50,224 nucleotides of DNA from VBAS01 sp035318985 (GTDB taxonomy: Bacteria; Bacteroidota; Bacteroidia; Chitinophagales; Chitinophagaceae). Location of the stretch: the NCBI GenBank assembly GCA_035318985.1, contig DATHDP010000146.1, positions 1 through 50,224 on the forward strand, given 5' to 3'. The notes beneath the pieces were generated by a model. It made no database searches and had not been told where the DNA came from. It was given only the letters and a program-made list of their open reading frames with translations. Made by a program: the position numbers and the translations under genes. Of this stretch, positions 18,001 through 26,364 are shown one piece after another; within the stretch, counting starts at the first letter, position 1; the number at the start of each line of letters is the position of its first letter.

Positions 18001-18909
18001 ATGAGCAATCAAATACACTATACGCTGTGCCCGGTTTGCGGATCGGCAGGTATTTCAGAAGTTTTTAAAGTAAAAGACAACACTGTAAGCCAGGAATATT
18101 TTGAAATTTATCATTGCAGGAATTGCCAGGTCAGGTTTACACAAAACCCGCCTTCAGAAGCAAGTATCGGCGCTTATTATAAATCTGAAGATTATATTTC
18201 ACATACTGACAGCTCAAAAGGGTTGATCAATCGCATTTATCGATTCGTCAGGAACTTTTCATTGAATCAAAAGAAAAAACTTGTTGAAAAAGAAACGGGT
18301 TTAAAAAATGGTAACCTGCTTGATGTGGGTAGTGGCACTGGTCATTTTGCTTCTGTTATGCAAAAAGAAGGTTGGAAATTAACAGGACTTGAGCCTGATG
18401 AAGGTGCCAGGGCTGTGGCGAGTAAAGAGCATTCACTCAACCTTCTTCCATCTGGTGAGCTTTTTAATTTACCAGAAAAAAAATTTAATGCGATCACACT
18501 CTGGCATGTATTAGAACATGTGCATGATGTGAAAAAATATATCCAGACATTTAAAAAACTGCTGGCTGATACTGGCAGACTTTTTATAGCGGTACCGAAC
18601 TACACAAGTTATGATGCTGAAAAATACAAAGAGTATTGGGCAGCGTATGATGTGCCAAGACATCTTTATCATTTTACGCCGCAGACTATGCAATGGCTGA
18701 TGAAGGAATGCGGATTAAAGATTGTGGATGTAAAACCAATGTGGTTTGATAGTTTTTATGTCAGCCTGCTGAGCAGTAAATATAAAAATGGAAACACAAA
18801 ATGGGTCGGTGCCTTCTGGACCGGGCTAATTTCAAATTTTAAGGCAATAGGCGACGCGAAGAAATGCAGCTCAGTGATCTATATTGTGGGAGTCCCAAGA
18901 ACAAAATAA
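18001..18909 (+). CDS. Class I SAM methyltransferase with N-terminal zinc-ribbon-like segment
   Basis: 302 residues. Four cysteines in CPVCGS (residue 10) and CRNC (residue 39) could bind zinc. The methyltransferase domain has motif I LLDVGSGTGHFASVM at about 103 and LWHVLEHVHDVKKY, a methyltransf_23-type signature. Such proteins often modify sugars or lipids of the cell surface, but the substrate here is unknown. It follows the HU-like gene by 15 nt and is probably the last gene of that operon. Its stop is 1 nt from the end of the convergent cyclase gene. Confidence 0.85.
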   Translation: MSNQIHYTLCPVCGSAGISEVFKVKDNTVSQEYFEIYHCRNCQVRFTQNPPSEASIGAYYKSEDYISHTDSSKGLINRIYRFVRNFSLNQKKKLVEKETGLKNGNLLDVGSGTGHFASVMQKEGWKLTGLEPDEGARAVASKEHSLNLLPSGELFNLPEKKFNAITLWHVLEHVHDVKKYIQTFKKLLADTGRLFIAVPNYTSYDAEKYKEYWAAYDVPRHLYHFTPQTMQWLMKECGLKIVDVKPMWFDSFYVSLLSSKYKNGNTKWVGAFWTGLISNFKAIGDAKKCSSVIYIVGVPRTK

Positions 18910-18910
18910 T

Positions 18911-19741
18911 TTACTGTCCCAATTGTATCTCATACATCTCTGGCCAATACTTGCCCGTAACATAGATCTTTTTAGTTGTTGAATCATAGGCAATTCCATT
19001 TGGAACATCTACTTCGGGATCGATCGCCTGCACACGTTTCCACATATCGGTGACATCATATTTGGCAACCACTCTTCCGGCAACAGGATCTATTTTTAAT
19101 ACGTATGGATATTGGTACTGATTGGCATAAACGAAACCATCGATATATTCAAGCTCATTTAAATTAAATGTCTGGCTATTCCCTTCCATGATCGAACTTT
19201 TGCTTAGCAGCCTGAATGTGGAAGGATCATAGAAATAAAGAATGCCGCTGCCTTCGCTTACGATCAATCTCTGCCCATCATTTGTAATTCCCCAACCTTC
19301 AGTACTAATATTATATTCTTTTATTTTTTTAAAATCATTGAGAGTATACACAAATACTTTATGTTCCTGCCATGTAAGTTGATAAACCGTATCTCTAAGA
19401 ATTGTTATTCCCTCTCCAAAATATTTCTCCGACAAAGAAATTTTTTTCAAAGCGTTGCCGGTTTTTAGATCAATTTTCATCAGTCTTGACTGACCATCAT
19501 GACGAGGGTCGCCTGTACCTTCATACAATTCTCCTTTATAAAAAGTAAGTCCTTGCGTATAAAAACTGGTATCATGAGGATAAACCTGTATGATGGTATG
19601 TCCTAAAACCGGCGGAGGTGGTGTTTGGTTTTCGATCGGTGGACCGTCCACCCGATCTTTTGGTTTGCAGCGGAGCAACAAACTTGTTAATGAAGAAATA
19701 AGAGAAACTACGATAAGTGTAAGAATGATTTTTCTTTTCAT
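18911..19741 (-). CDS. Glutaminyl-peptide cyclotransferase (plant/bacterial type)
   Basis: 276 residues. An N-terminal hydrophobic segment (IILTLIVVSLISSLTSLLL) acts as signal or anchor; a Cys follows but the R before it makes a poor lipobox. The domain has FYTQGLTFYKGELYEGTG, YFGEGITI, NELEYIDGFVYANQY and DVPNGIAYD, the five-blade propeller signature of glutamine cyclotransferase (PF05096). It converts N-terminal Gln of exported proteins to pyroglutamate in the periplasm. The many signal peptides in this window with Gln at the mature N-terminus are likely substrates. Confidence 0.9.
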   Translation of the reverse strand: MKRKIILTLIVVSLISSLTSLLLRCKPKDRVDGPPIENQTPPPPVLGHTIIQVYPHDTSFYTQGLTFYKGELYEGTGDPRHDGQSRLMKIDLKTGNALKKISLSEKYFGEGITILRDTVYQLTWQEHKVFVYTLNDFKKIKEYNISTEGWGITNDGQRLIVSEGSGILYFYDPSTFRLLSKSSIMEGNSQTFNLNELEYIDGFVYANQYQYPYVLKIDPVAGRVVAKYDVTDMWKRVQAIDPEVDVPNGIAYDSTTKKIYVTGKYWPEMYEIQLGQ

Positions 19742-19980
19742 GTAATTGTTTACTCGTTGATAAATTAAGTTTAGTAAATGTACGATTGAAAAAATATTTT
19801 GAAAGAGAAAGTTGTGATTTAAAAAGTTAATGAATTATATTTGAGAATCAATCTCCAAGCTAAACCTTAGCACCAGCTAATTCCAACCTAAAGTTCATAG
19901 ATTCGTATCCTTCCGAATGCCATTTTAATAGTCCCTGTCCCTGAAATCCCGCATTATTTAAGATTTCTCATTCTATTATT

Positions 19981-21237
19981 ATGGCTAAGTTCCTGGCAGT
20001 ATTATTTTTTGTTGTTAGCGGATCTCAATTGTTTTCTCAGAAGAGATGCAGCATGGAAGAATATGTTAGCCGGCAAGTAAGTGAAGATATTTCTTTAAAA
20101 GATAAATTAGCGCAGGTTGATGCATTTACCAGTGCACGTACAAACTCACAAGGCAGTGCACAAAGAGTTATGGGTGCACCACCGGCGACGATCGCTATTC
20201 CAGTTGTTTTTCATGTGCTTTATCACACACCGCAAGAAAATGTAGATAAAGCAAGCCTTGATCGTTTGATCGCGGCTCTCAACAGGGATTTTAATAAAAA
20301 GAATTCTGATACTTCAAATATTCCTTCAGTATTTAAGCCGTATGCTACATCTATGGGATTTGAATTTAAGCTGGCAACAATGGATCCACAGGGAAGGGGT
20401 ACCACCGGAATTATAAAAAAATATACACCGGTACTTTATTGGATGTCTGACGATAAAATGAAATTCAGTGAATCTTATGGTGATGATGCCTGGGATTCAA
20501 AAAGCTATTTGAATATCTGGATATGCACTATGAAGGATGTAATGGGTTACAGCACATTTCCTGGTATGGATCCTTTGAAGGATGGAGTAGTTTTAGCTAT
20601 TAAAGATATTTTTAATACTCATGGTACAACTCCTGGAAAAAATGATCTCAGAACTGTTGTACATGAAGTGGGACACTGGGTAAATCTTTATCATATCTGG
20701 GGTGAGGATTATTGTGGTGATGATAAAGTTGATGATACTCCAAAGCAAGGTTCATACACTCCTGGTTGTCCAAGTGGTACCAGGGTTACATGTAGCAATG
20801 GTCCAACTGGTGATATGTATATGAACTTTATGGATTTTACTGATGATGTTTGTATGAATATGTTTACAATAGGACAAAGGAAAAGAGCAAGAGCAATATT
20901 TGAAGCTGGTGGACCAAGAAATTCTATTCTTTATTCGAAGGGATTAAATGTATCGATGATAGAGACCTCGGCACTTCCTGATTTTTACCCAAAATGGTAT
21001 TATGCACAGGTTTATCCAAACCCTGCTACTACATCTATCAAAGTATATTTTGATTATGATGAAAGATGGATAGGTAAAAAAATGGAGATCCTTGACATGA
21101 GCGGAAGAGTGGTGCTCAATAAGATCGTTGGTTCTAAAATCGAAACGATCGATGTAAGCCGTTTAACTGCGGGGGTCTACTTTATCCGTGCAGAAAAAGA
21201 TGGCGAGAAACTGAGTACAAAATTTATTAAACTATAG
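19981..21237 (+). CDS. Secreted M43 (pappalysin-type) zinc metalloprotease with T9SS sorting domain
   Basis: 418 residues. A signal peptide (FLAVLFFVVSGSQLFS, then QKR) is followed by a short propeptide-like region and a protease domain with the zinc motif HEVGHWVNLYH (His228, Glu229, His232, His238) and a downstream Met-turn segment YMNFMDFTDDVCMNMF. Cysteines in this region probably form disulfides. The C-terminal 70 residues start YPNPATTSIKVYFD and end AGVYFIRAEKDGEKL, a type A T9SS sorting domain, so the protein is sent across the outer membrane and anchored or released. Monocistronic with its own terminator. Confidence 0.93.
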   Translation: MAKFLAVLFFVVSGSQLFSQKRCSMEEYVSRQVSEDISLKDKLAQVDAFTSARTNSQGSAQRVMGAPPATIAIPVVFHVLYHTPQENVDKASLDRLIAALNRDFNKKNSDTSNIPSVFKPYATSMGFEFKLATMDPQGRGTTGIIKKYTPVLYWMSDDKMKFSESYGDDAWDSKSYLNIWICTMKDVMGYSTFPGMDPLKDGVVLAIKDIFNTHGTTPGKNDLRTVVHEVGHWVNLYHIWGEDYCGDDKVDDTPKQGSYTPGCPSGTRVTCSNGPTGDMYMNFMDFTDDVCMNMFTIGQRKRARAIFEAGGPRNSILYSKGLNVSMIETSALPDFYPKWYYAQVYPNPATTSIKVYFDYDERWIGKKMEILDMSGRVVLNKIVGSKIETIDVSRLTAGVYFIRAEKDGEKLSTKFIKL

Positions 21238-21265
21238 AACGGCAACCAACACTGACTGACAGGCA

Positions 21266-21292
21266 AGGGCTATCGAGAGATAGCCCTTTTTT
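21266..21292 (+). terminator. Intrinsic terminator of the M43 protease gene
   Basis: A 9-bp perfect stem AGGGCTATC/GATAGCCCT with a GAGA tetraloop followed by TTTTTT. Confidence 0.92.
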
Positions 21293-21299
21293 AGTACCA

Positions 21300-21430
21300 A
21301 GAACCACGATTAATAGGATGGAAAGTGATTATGAGGAAAATGACAGATAATCAATTACAAAAACTATAAAATAAAAAAGGATCATAAGTTTCCTCATAAT
21401 CCTTCAAAATCATTATCTAAATCGTGGTTC
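21300..21430. repeat. Imperfect inverted pair of the 3'-end repeat between convergent genes
   Basis: The left copy reads AGAACCACGATTAATAGGAT then GTGATTATGAGGAAA on the plus strand. The right copy reads AGAACCACGATTTAGATAAT then GAAGGATTATGAGGAAA on the minus strand and ends at the lpd stop codon. The arms of about 45 nt are separated by about 40 nt and can pair into a long imperfect hairpin. Each copy is oriented away from the gene it follows. Confidence 0.65.
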
Positions 21431-22833
21431 TATAAATGTATCGCTTCACCATAAGCAACCTCAATAGCGTCTTTCACACTTTCGCTGATCGTTGGATGTG
21501 GATGAATGCTATTCAAAACTTCCTGGTAAGTTGTTTCTAATTTTCTTGCAGTAACTGTTTGTACAATTATTTCAGTTACGTTATAACCGATCATGTGAGT
21601 GCCCAGCCATTCGCCGTATTTAGCGTCGAAGATCACTTTAATAAACCCTTCCGGATGGCCAGCAGCTGAAGCTTTACCGCTTGCACTCAATGGGAATTTG
21701 CCAACCTTAATTTCATAACCTGCATCTTTCGCTTGTTTTTCTGTATAACCAACCGAAGCGATTTCAGGATAGCAATAAGTACAACCTGGAACATTATTAT
21801 AATCTATAGGTTCAGGCTTGTGATTATATTTCTTTTCATTGAAACCAATATTCTCAACACAAATTATTCCTTCTTTACTTGCAACATGAGCAAGGGCCTG
21901 TCCGGGTGCACAATCACCAATTGCATAAACGCCGGGAACATTTGTCTGGTAAAATTTATCAACCATTACTTTACCCTTCTCAGTTTTGATACCGAGTTCT
22001 TCCAAACCAATTCCTTCAATGTTTGCAGAAACTCCAACGGCACTTAATAACACATCAGCTTCCAATGTTGTTTCCCCATCGGGAGTTTTCACCTTTGCCT
22101 TTACGCCGGCGCCTGAAGTATCAACAGAAGTTACCTCACTGTTGGTCATTATAGTTATGCCATTCTTTTTAAAATTTTTATCCAGTTCTTTTGAAATTTC
22201 TTCATCTTCTACCGGCACTACTCTTGGTAAAAATTCAACGATCGTAACTTTTGTTCCTAAGCTATTATAGAAGTAGCCGAATTCAACACCAATAGCGCCA
22301 CTCCCAACAACGATCATTGATTTAGGTTGTTGAGGCAATGACATTGCTTCACGATAACCAATGACTTTTTTGCCATCTAATTTCATTGACGGTAATTCAC
22401 GACTGCGGCCACCTGTTGCAATGATGATATTTTTTCCTTCAACAACCTTCTTAGTTCCGTCAGCAGCGGTTACTTCCACCTGGCCTTTGGCTTTTAATTT
22501 TCCAAAACCCATGTGAACATCGATCTTATTTTTCTTCATCAGGAACTGAACGCCACGACTCATTTTATCAGCTACACCGCGGCTGCGTTTGATGATCGCT
22601 TCAAAATTTGGAGTACCACTGGCTTCAATGCCGAATTCTTTGGAATGCTTTATATCTTCTAAAACCTGGGCACTTTTAAGCAAGGCCTTTGTAGGGATAC
22701 AACCCCAATTAAGGCAAATGCCACCAAGACTTTCTTTTTCTATAATTGCTGTTTTAAAACCTAACTGGGCTGCCCTGATCGCGGCTACATATCCGCCGGG
22801 GCCGCTGCCAAGAACTACTACGTCGTAAGCCAT
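21430..22833 (-). CDS. lpdA: Dihydrolipoyl dehydrogenase (E3)
   Basis: 467 residues, full length. The FAD-binding motif is VVLGSGPGGYVAAIRAA near residue 6, the redox-active disulfide is Cys40/Cys45 in GGICLNWGCIPTK, the NAD motif is VVGSGAIGVEFGYFY, the second FAD motif is GVYAIGDCAPG, and the catalytic His/Glu pair lies in HPHPTISE near 444-451. It reoxidises the lipoyl groups of 2-oxo acid dehydrogenase complexes or the glycine cleavage system and likely partners the E2 encoded at 5.7 kb. Its ATG is directly preceded by a 7-bp repeat tract, and its 3' end carries the dispersed repeat. Confidence 0.96.
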   Translation of the reverse strand: MAYDVVVLGSGPGGYVAAIRAAQLGFKTAIIEKESLGGICLNWGCIPTKALLKSAQVLEDIKHSKEFGIEASGTPNFEAIIKRSRGVADKMSRGVQFLMKKNKIDVHMGFGKLKAKGQVEVTAADGTKKVVEGKNIIIATGGRSRELPSMKLDGKKVIGYREAMSLPQQPKSMIVVGSGAIGVEFGYFYNSLGTKVTIVEFLPRVVPVEDEEISKELDKNFKKNGITIMTNSEVTSVDTSGAGVKAKVKTPDGETTLEADVLLSAVGVSANIEGIGLEELGIKTEKGKVMVDKFYQTNVPGVYAIGDCAPGQALAHVASKEGIICVENIGFNEKKYNHKPEPIDYNNVPGCTYCYPEIASVGYTEKQAKDAGYEIKVGKFPLSASGKASAAGHPEGFIKVIFDAKYGEWLGTHMIGYNVTEIIVQTVTARKLETTYQEVLNSIHPHPTISESVKDAIEVAYGEAIHL

Positions 22834-23208
22834 GAGATTTAAGATTTTATTCCGAAGGAACTCCTTCGGAGGATTCTAGATTTCAGATTGGGCTGCGAAG
22901 CTAATTGAAAATGAGTAATCAACAAAAGAGGGTGAACAGGCTTTTCTGGGTTTAAGAGTTTAAAGATTTAGGGAGTAGGGAGGACGATTCACGTTGCCGA
23001 ATAGCGATAAGGACGATGAAAGGATTGCGACGCAACGGAAGCCTAATCAAGGCACAATAGCTGGTATCAAAACATTAACTTTGAGCCTTTGAGATTCAGC
23101 TGAATACCCAATAGATATTATCTGAAACAATCTGGAAAAAATCTTAAATGTGCAATCGAAAATCTAAACTCATTCCCCTACCTTTGCCGTCCTAAATTTT
23201 TGTTCATT
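22834..23208. other. Gene-free 375-bp stretch with several short repeats and the rpmB promoter
   Basis: No coding frame is credible. It holds: a degenerate AGATTTN tract (22834-22850 and 22877-22892) split by the perfect palindrome TCCGAAGGAACTCCTTCGGA at 22851-22870; four 8-mers GGTTTAAG, AGTTTAAA, GATTTAGG, GAGTAGGG at 22949-22980; a GC-richer stretch around 23000-23045 with the small inverted repeat TTGCGACGCAA; and the rpmB promoter box. Confidence 0.6.
23179..23186 (+). promoter_or_regulatory. -7 promoter box TACCTTTG for rpmB
   Basis: A perfect TAnnTTTG lies 22 nt before the rpmB ATG at 23209. No clear -33 TTG at the usual spacing. Confidence 0.5.
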
Positions 23209-23445
23209 ATGGCTAGAGTATGTCAGGTTACAGGTAAAGTTCCGGTTACGGGAAACAAGGTTTCTCACTCAAACATTAAGACTAAGCGTCGTTTTCTGCC
23301 TAACCTACAGACCAAACGTTTTTTCCTGGCCGAAGAAGATAAATGGATCACCCTGAAGTTATCTACTGAAGGTATCCGCACTATCAACAAAAACGGACTT
23401 TACACTGTTGTAAAGGAGTTGAGAAAAAAAGGACAACACATTTAA
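23209..23445 (+). CDS. rpmB: 50S ribosomal protein L28
   Basis: 78 residues from the ATG at 23209; a TTG at 23200 is in frame but the L28 opening MARVCQVTGKVPVTGNKVSH fixes the start. The rest (SNIKTKRRFLPNLQ, then TKRFFLAEEDKWITLKLSTEG) is typical L28. It is a component of the large ribosomal subunit. First gene of the rpmB-rpmG-DUF4295 operon, 13 nt before rpmG. Confidence 0.97.
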   Translation: MARVCQVTGKVPVTGNKVSHSNIKTKRRFLPNLQTKRFFLAEEDKWITLKLSTEGIRTINKNGLYTVVKELRKKGQHI

Positions 23446-23458
23446 ATCTGAATAGACA

Positions 23459-23641
23459 ATGGCAAAGAAAGGTAGTCGTGTACAAGTGATATTAGAATGT
23501 ACTGAACACAAAGCAAGTGGTCAGCCAGGCACAAGCCGCTATATCACCAAGAAGAATAAAAAGAACAATCCTGAAAGATTGGAGTTGAAAAAGTTCAACC
23601 CAATATTGAAGAAGGTAACTGTTCATAAGGAAATCAAATAA
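23459..23641 (+). CDS. rpmG: 50S ribosomal protein L33
   Basis: 60 residues, with the normal L33 layout: MAKKGSRVQVILECTEHK, then GTSRYITKKNKKNNPERLEL and KKFNPILKKVTVHKEIK. Only one Cys is present, so this is the zinc-free type. It is followed by a 77-bp repeat tract before the DUF4295 gene. Confidence 0.97.
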   Translation: MAKKGSRVQVILECTEHKASGQPGTSRYITKKNKKNNPERLELKKFNPILKKVTVHKEIK

Positions 23642-23644
23642 TGT

Positions 23645-23721
23645 GCTGATATGCTGGTTAGCTAATATGCTGATTGGCGAATGAGATTAGCAGATTATCA
23701 AATTATCACATTAGCAAATTG
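23645..23721. repeat. 8-bp degenerate tandem array with mirrored arms
   Basis: The left arm has five 8-mers: GCTGATAT, GCTGGTTA, GCTAATAT, GCTGATTG, GCGAATGA. After one G the right arm has ATTAGCAG, ATTATCAA, ATTATCAC, ATTAGCAA and ATTG. GCTAAT and ATTAGC are reverse complements, so the arms can form a long imperfect hairpin inside the rpmG-DUF4295 transcript. Confidence 0.8.
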
Positions 23722-23728
23722 AAATATC

Positions 23729-23902
23729 ATGGCAAAAGCAGCAAAGACCGCGATCAAGACCAAAGACCAGAAGGCAGCATCCGAGGCAAAAAACTGGAGT
23801 AAAGTAATTAAAGCTGTACGCAGTCCTAAAACAGGTGCGTATATGTTTAAGGAAGCGATCGTGCACAAGGATAAAGTGAAAGAGTTCCTGGCGCAGAAAT
23901 AA
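23729..23902 (+). CDS. DUF4295 family small basic protein
   Basis: 57 residues starting MAKAAKTAIKTKDQKA, followed by KVIKAVRSPKTGAYMFKEAI and ending KEFLAQK. The Bacteroidota DUF4295 family is almost always found directly after rpmB-rpmG, as here, which suggests a ribosome-linked role; that role is inferred from position only. The highly basic N-terminus would suit RNA binding. A terminator follows 28 nt downstream. Confidence 0.9.
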   Translation: MAKAAKTAIKTKDQKAASEAKNWSKVIKAVRSPKTGAYMFKEAIVHKDKVKEFLAQK

Positions 23903-23930
23903 AATTTTGATGGGTTAGAAATACTAATAA

Positions 23931-23966
23931 AGCTGTCACCTGAAAATGTGATGGCTTTTATTTTTT
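23931..23966 (+). terminator. Intrinsic terminator of the rpmB operon
   Basis: AGCTGTCAC pairs with GTGATGGCT (9 bp with two G-U pairs) and is followed by a T-rich tract TTTTATTTTTT. It separates the ribosomal protein genes from ftsY. Confidence 0.78.
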
Positions 23967-23999
23967 GATATCACGGATGGAATTTGTTATTTAAAAACT

Positions 24000-24962
24000 A
24001 TGGGATTTCTAAATAAATTATTCGGTAAAAAAGAAAAAGAAAGTCTTGACCAGGGTTTGCAAAAAACCAAGGAAGGATTTTTGACCAAGCTTACCAAGGC
24101 GGTGGCGGGTAAAAGCACCGTTGATGAGGAAGTGCTGGATAATTTAGAAGATGCGTTGGTGAGTGCTGATGTGGGAGTTGATACAACTATTGAGATCATT
24201 AAAAAGATCGAAGAGAGGGTGGCGAAAGATAAATATTTGGGAACATCTGAGCTTAATAAGATCCTGAAGGAAGAAATTGAGCAATTGTTGGTAGATGCTC
24301 CTGCATCAAACAGTTATGCTTTTGATTCTGACCTGCCAACCAAGCCTTATATAATACTTGTTGTAGGTGTGAATGGTGTTGGTAAAACAACAACCATCGG
24401 CAAGCTGGCTTATAATTTTAAAGAGGCTGGAAAGAATGTGTTGCTTGGGGCTGCAGATACTTTTCGTGCAGCTGCTGTTGATCAGCTTACGATCTGGAGT
24501 GAAAGGGTTGGAGTACCAATTGTAAAGCAAGACATGGGCAGCGACCCTGCTGCTGTTGCTTTTGATACAGCACAAAGCGCCGTGGCAAAAGGAAGCGAGG
24601 TTGTTTTAATAGATACAGCAGGAAGATTGCATAATAAAGCTCATTTGATGGAAGAGCTGAGTAAGATCAAGCGGGTAATCCAAAAAGTAATTCCAGATGC
24701 TCCGCATGAAGTGTTGTTGGTATTGGATGGAAGCACTGGTCAAAATGCACTGGAACAAGCAAAACATTTTACAGCTGCAACTGATGTATCAGCAATAGCG
24801 ATTACAAAATTGGATGGTACTGCAAAAGGTGGGGTTGTACTTGCGATCGCTAATCAATTTAAAATACCGGTAAAGTTTATTGGTGTTGGAGAAAAAATGA
24901 CCGACCTGCTTGTTTTTGATAAGCATGAGTTTGTTGATTCGTTATTTGATCTTGAAAAATGA
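24000..24962 (+). CDS. ftsY: Signal recognition particle receptor FtsY
   Basis: 320 residues, the short NG form without a long acidic A domain. The N domain covers about 1-100. The G domain has GVNGVGKT at 123-130 (P-loop), DTFRAAAVDQL (G2), DTAGRLHNK (G3), and TKLDGTAKGG (G4). It binds the SRP-ribosome complex at the inner membrane. It lies in the usual Bacteroidota order between DUF4295 and rimO. Confidence 0.97.
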   Translation: MGFLNKLFGKKEKESLDQGLQKTKEGFLTKLTKAVAGKSTVDEEVLDNLEDALVSADVGVDTTIEIIKKIEERVAKDKYLGTSELNKILKEEIEQLLVDAPASNSYAFDSDLPTKPYIILVVGVNGVGKTTTIGKLAYNFKEAGKNVLLGAADTFRAAAVDQLTIWSERVGVPIVKQDMGSDPAAVAFDTAQSAVAKGSEVVLIDTAGRLHNKAHLMEELSKIKRVIQKVIPDAPHEVLLVLDGSTGQNALEQAKHFTAATDVSAIAITKLDGTAKGGVVLAIANQFKIPVKFIGVGEKMTDLLVFDKHEFVDSLFDLEK

Positions 24963-24963
24963 T

Positions 24964-25032
24964 TTTCACGTAGCGGACGCAAAGAAAAGGCGAACGCTAC
25001 GTTGACTGCATCGCTGCGAACGCAGCGTGAAA
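24964..25032. repeat. Structured intergenic repeat with nested stems (ftsY-rimO gap)
   Basis: Outer TTTCACG pairs with CGTGAAA (24964-24970 and 25026-25032). Inside are ACGTAGCG/CGCTACGT (24968-24975 and 24995-25002) and CGCTGCG/CGCAGCG (25012-25018 and 25021-25027, loop AA). Some stems overlap, so they compete. There is no T tract, so it is not a simple terminator. It resembles the element at 48167-48238. Confidence 0.65.
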
Positions 25033-25053
25033 TATAAAAGTATGATTTGGTAA

Positions 25054-26364
25054 ATGAAAACGAAGAAGCTACATAAAGACAAAGTAAATATCATTACACT
25101 TGGTTGCAGCAAGAACATGGTGGACAGTGAAGTGCTGAGTGGCCAATTGCTGGCAAATGAAATTGATGTTGTTCATGAGAATAAAAAGTTAGATCACAAT
25201 ATTGTTGTTGTAAATACTTGTGGCTTTATTGAAAAAGCAAAGGAAGAATCCATCAATACAATTCTTGAACAGGTAGAATTAAAAAATAAAGGCCGGCTTG
25301 ATAAAGTTTATGTGACAGGCTGTTTAAGTCATCGGTACAGGGATGACCTGGAAAAAGAAATTCCCGGGGTGGATGCATGGTTTGGTACGATGGAATTACC
25401 GTTGATGCTAAAGCAATTTGAAGCTGATTACAAAACTGAGCTGCTTGGTGAAAGATTGCTGGCGACACCTCAGCATTATGCGTATCTAAAGATCTCGGAA
25501 GGATGTAATCGTACCTGTTCATTTTGTGCAATCCCATTGATGCGTGGCGGACATGTAAGTAAAACTATCGAAGAGCTCGTAAAGGAAGCGGAAGGTTTGG
25601 TAAGGCGTGGTGTAAAAGAAGTGATGCTGATAGCGCAGGAACTTACTTACTACGGTCTTGATATTTATAAAAAAAGAATGCTACCTGACCTTTTACATCG
25701 CCTTGCTGATGTAAAAGGATTGCAATGGATCCGGTTGCATTATGCATATCCTTCAAAATTTCCATTAGAGATATTGGATGTGATGCGTGAAAGAGAAAAT
25801 ATCTGTAATTATCTTGATATGCCTTTGCAACATGCCGCTAATAATATGTTGAAAGCAATGAAGCGGCAAATAACAAGAGAGGAAATGGAAGAGCTGATCG
25901 TTGCAGTAAGAGAAAAAGTTCCCGGCATTTGTTTGCGTACAACATTGATCGCTGGTTTTCCGGGAGAAACGCAGGATGATATTGAAGAATTAAAAATGTT
26001 TTTACAAAAGCAGCGATTTGATCGTGTTGGTATCTTTACCTATTCGCATGAAGAAGGAACGTCGGCGCATGATTTAATTGATGATGTACCGGCTGACGAG
26101 AAGGAGAGAAGAGCGCAAGAAGTTATGGAAGTGCAGCAGGAAATCTCTTATGAACTTAACCAGCAAAAAGTAGGAAAGGTTTTCAAAACTATTATTGATA
26201 AAAAAGAAGCTGGCCGATATTTGGGCCGTACTGAATTTGATTCAGTTGAGGTAGATAATGAAGTTGTTATTCATTCTTCAAAAAAACTTCCCATCGGTGA
26301 TTTTGTAAATGTGAAGATCACGAAGGCTTATGATTATGATCTGGAAGGGGAAGTTGTAGATTAA
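25054..26364 (+). CDS. rimO: Ribosomal protein S12 methylthiotransferase RimO
   Basis: 436 residues. The N-terminal UPF0004 domain has Cys18 (TLGCSKN), Cys56 (VNTCGF) and Cys90 (TGCLS) for one Fe-S cluster. The radical SAM motif is CNRTCSFC (Cys151, 155, 158), and a TRAM domain covers the last 65 residues. The CSKNMVDSE and GCLSHRYRDDL sequences point to RimO, not MiaB. It adds a methylthio group to an Asp of S12 using SAM. Confidence 0.95.
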   Translation: MKTKKLHKDKVNIITLGCSKNMVDSEVLSGQLLANEIDVVHENKKLDHNIVVVNTCGFIEKAKEESINTILEQVELKNKGRLDKVYVTGCLSHRYRDDLEKEIPGVDAWFGTMELPLMLKQFEADYKTELLGERLLATPQHYAYLKISEGCNRTCSFCAIPLMRGGHVSKTIEELVKEAEGLVRRGVKEVMLIAQELTYYGLDIYKKRMLPDLLHRLADVKGLQWIRLHYAYPSKFPLEILDVMRERENICNYLDMPLQHAANNMLKAMKRQITREEMEELIVAVREKVPGICLRTTLIAGFPGETQDDIEELKMFLQKQRFDRVGIFTYSHEEGTSAHDLIDDVPADEKERRAQEVMEVQQEISYELNQQKVGKVFKTIIDKKEAGRYLGRTEFDSVEVDNEVVIHSSKKLPIGDFVNVKITKAYDYDLEGEVVD

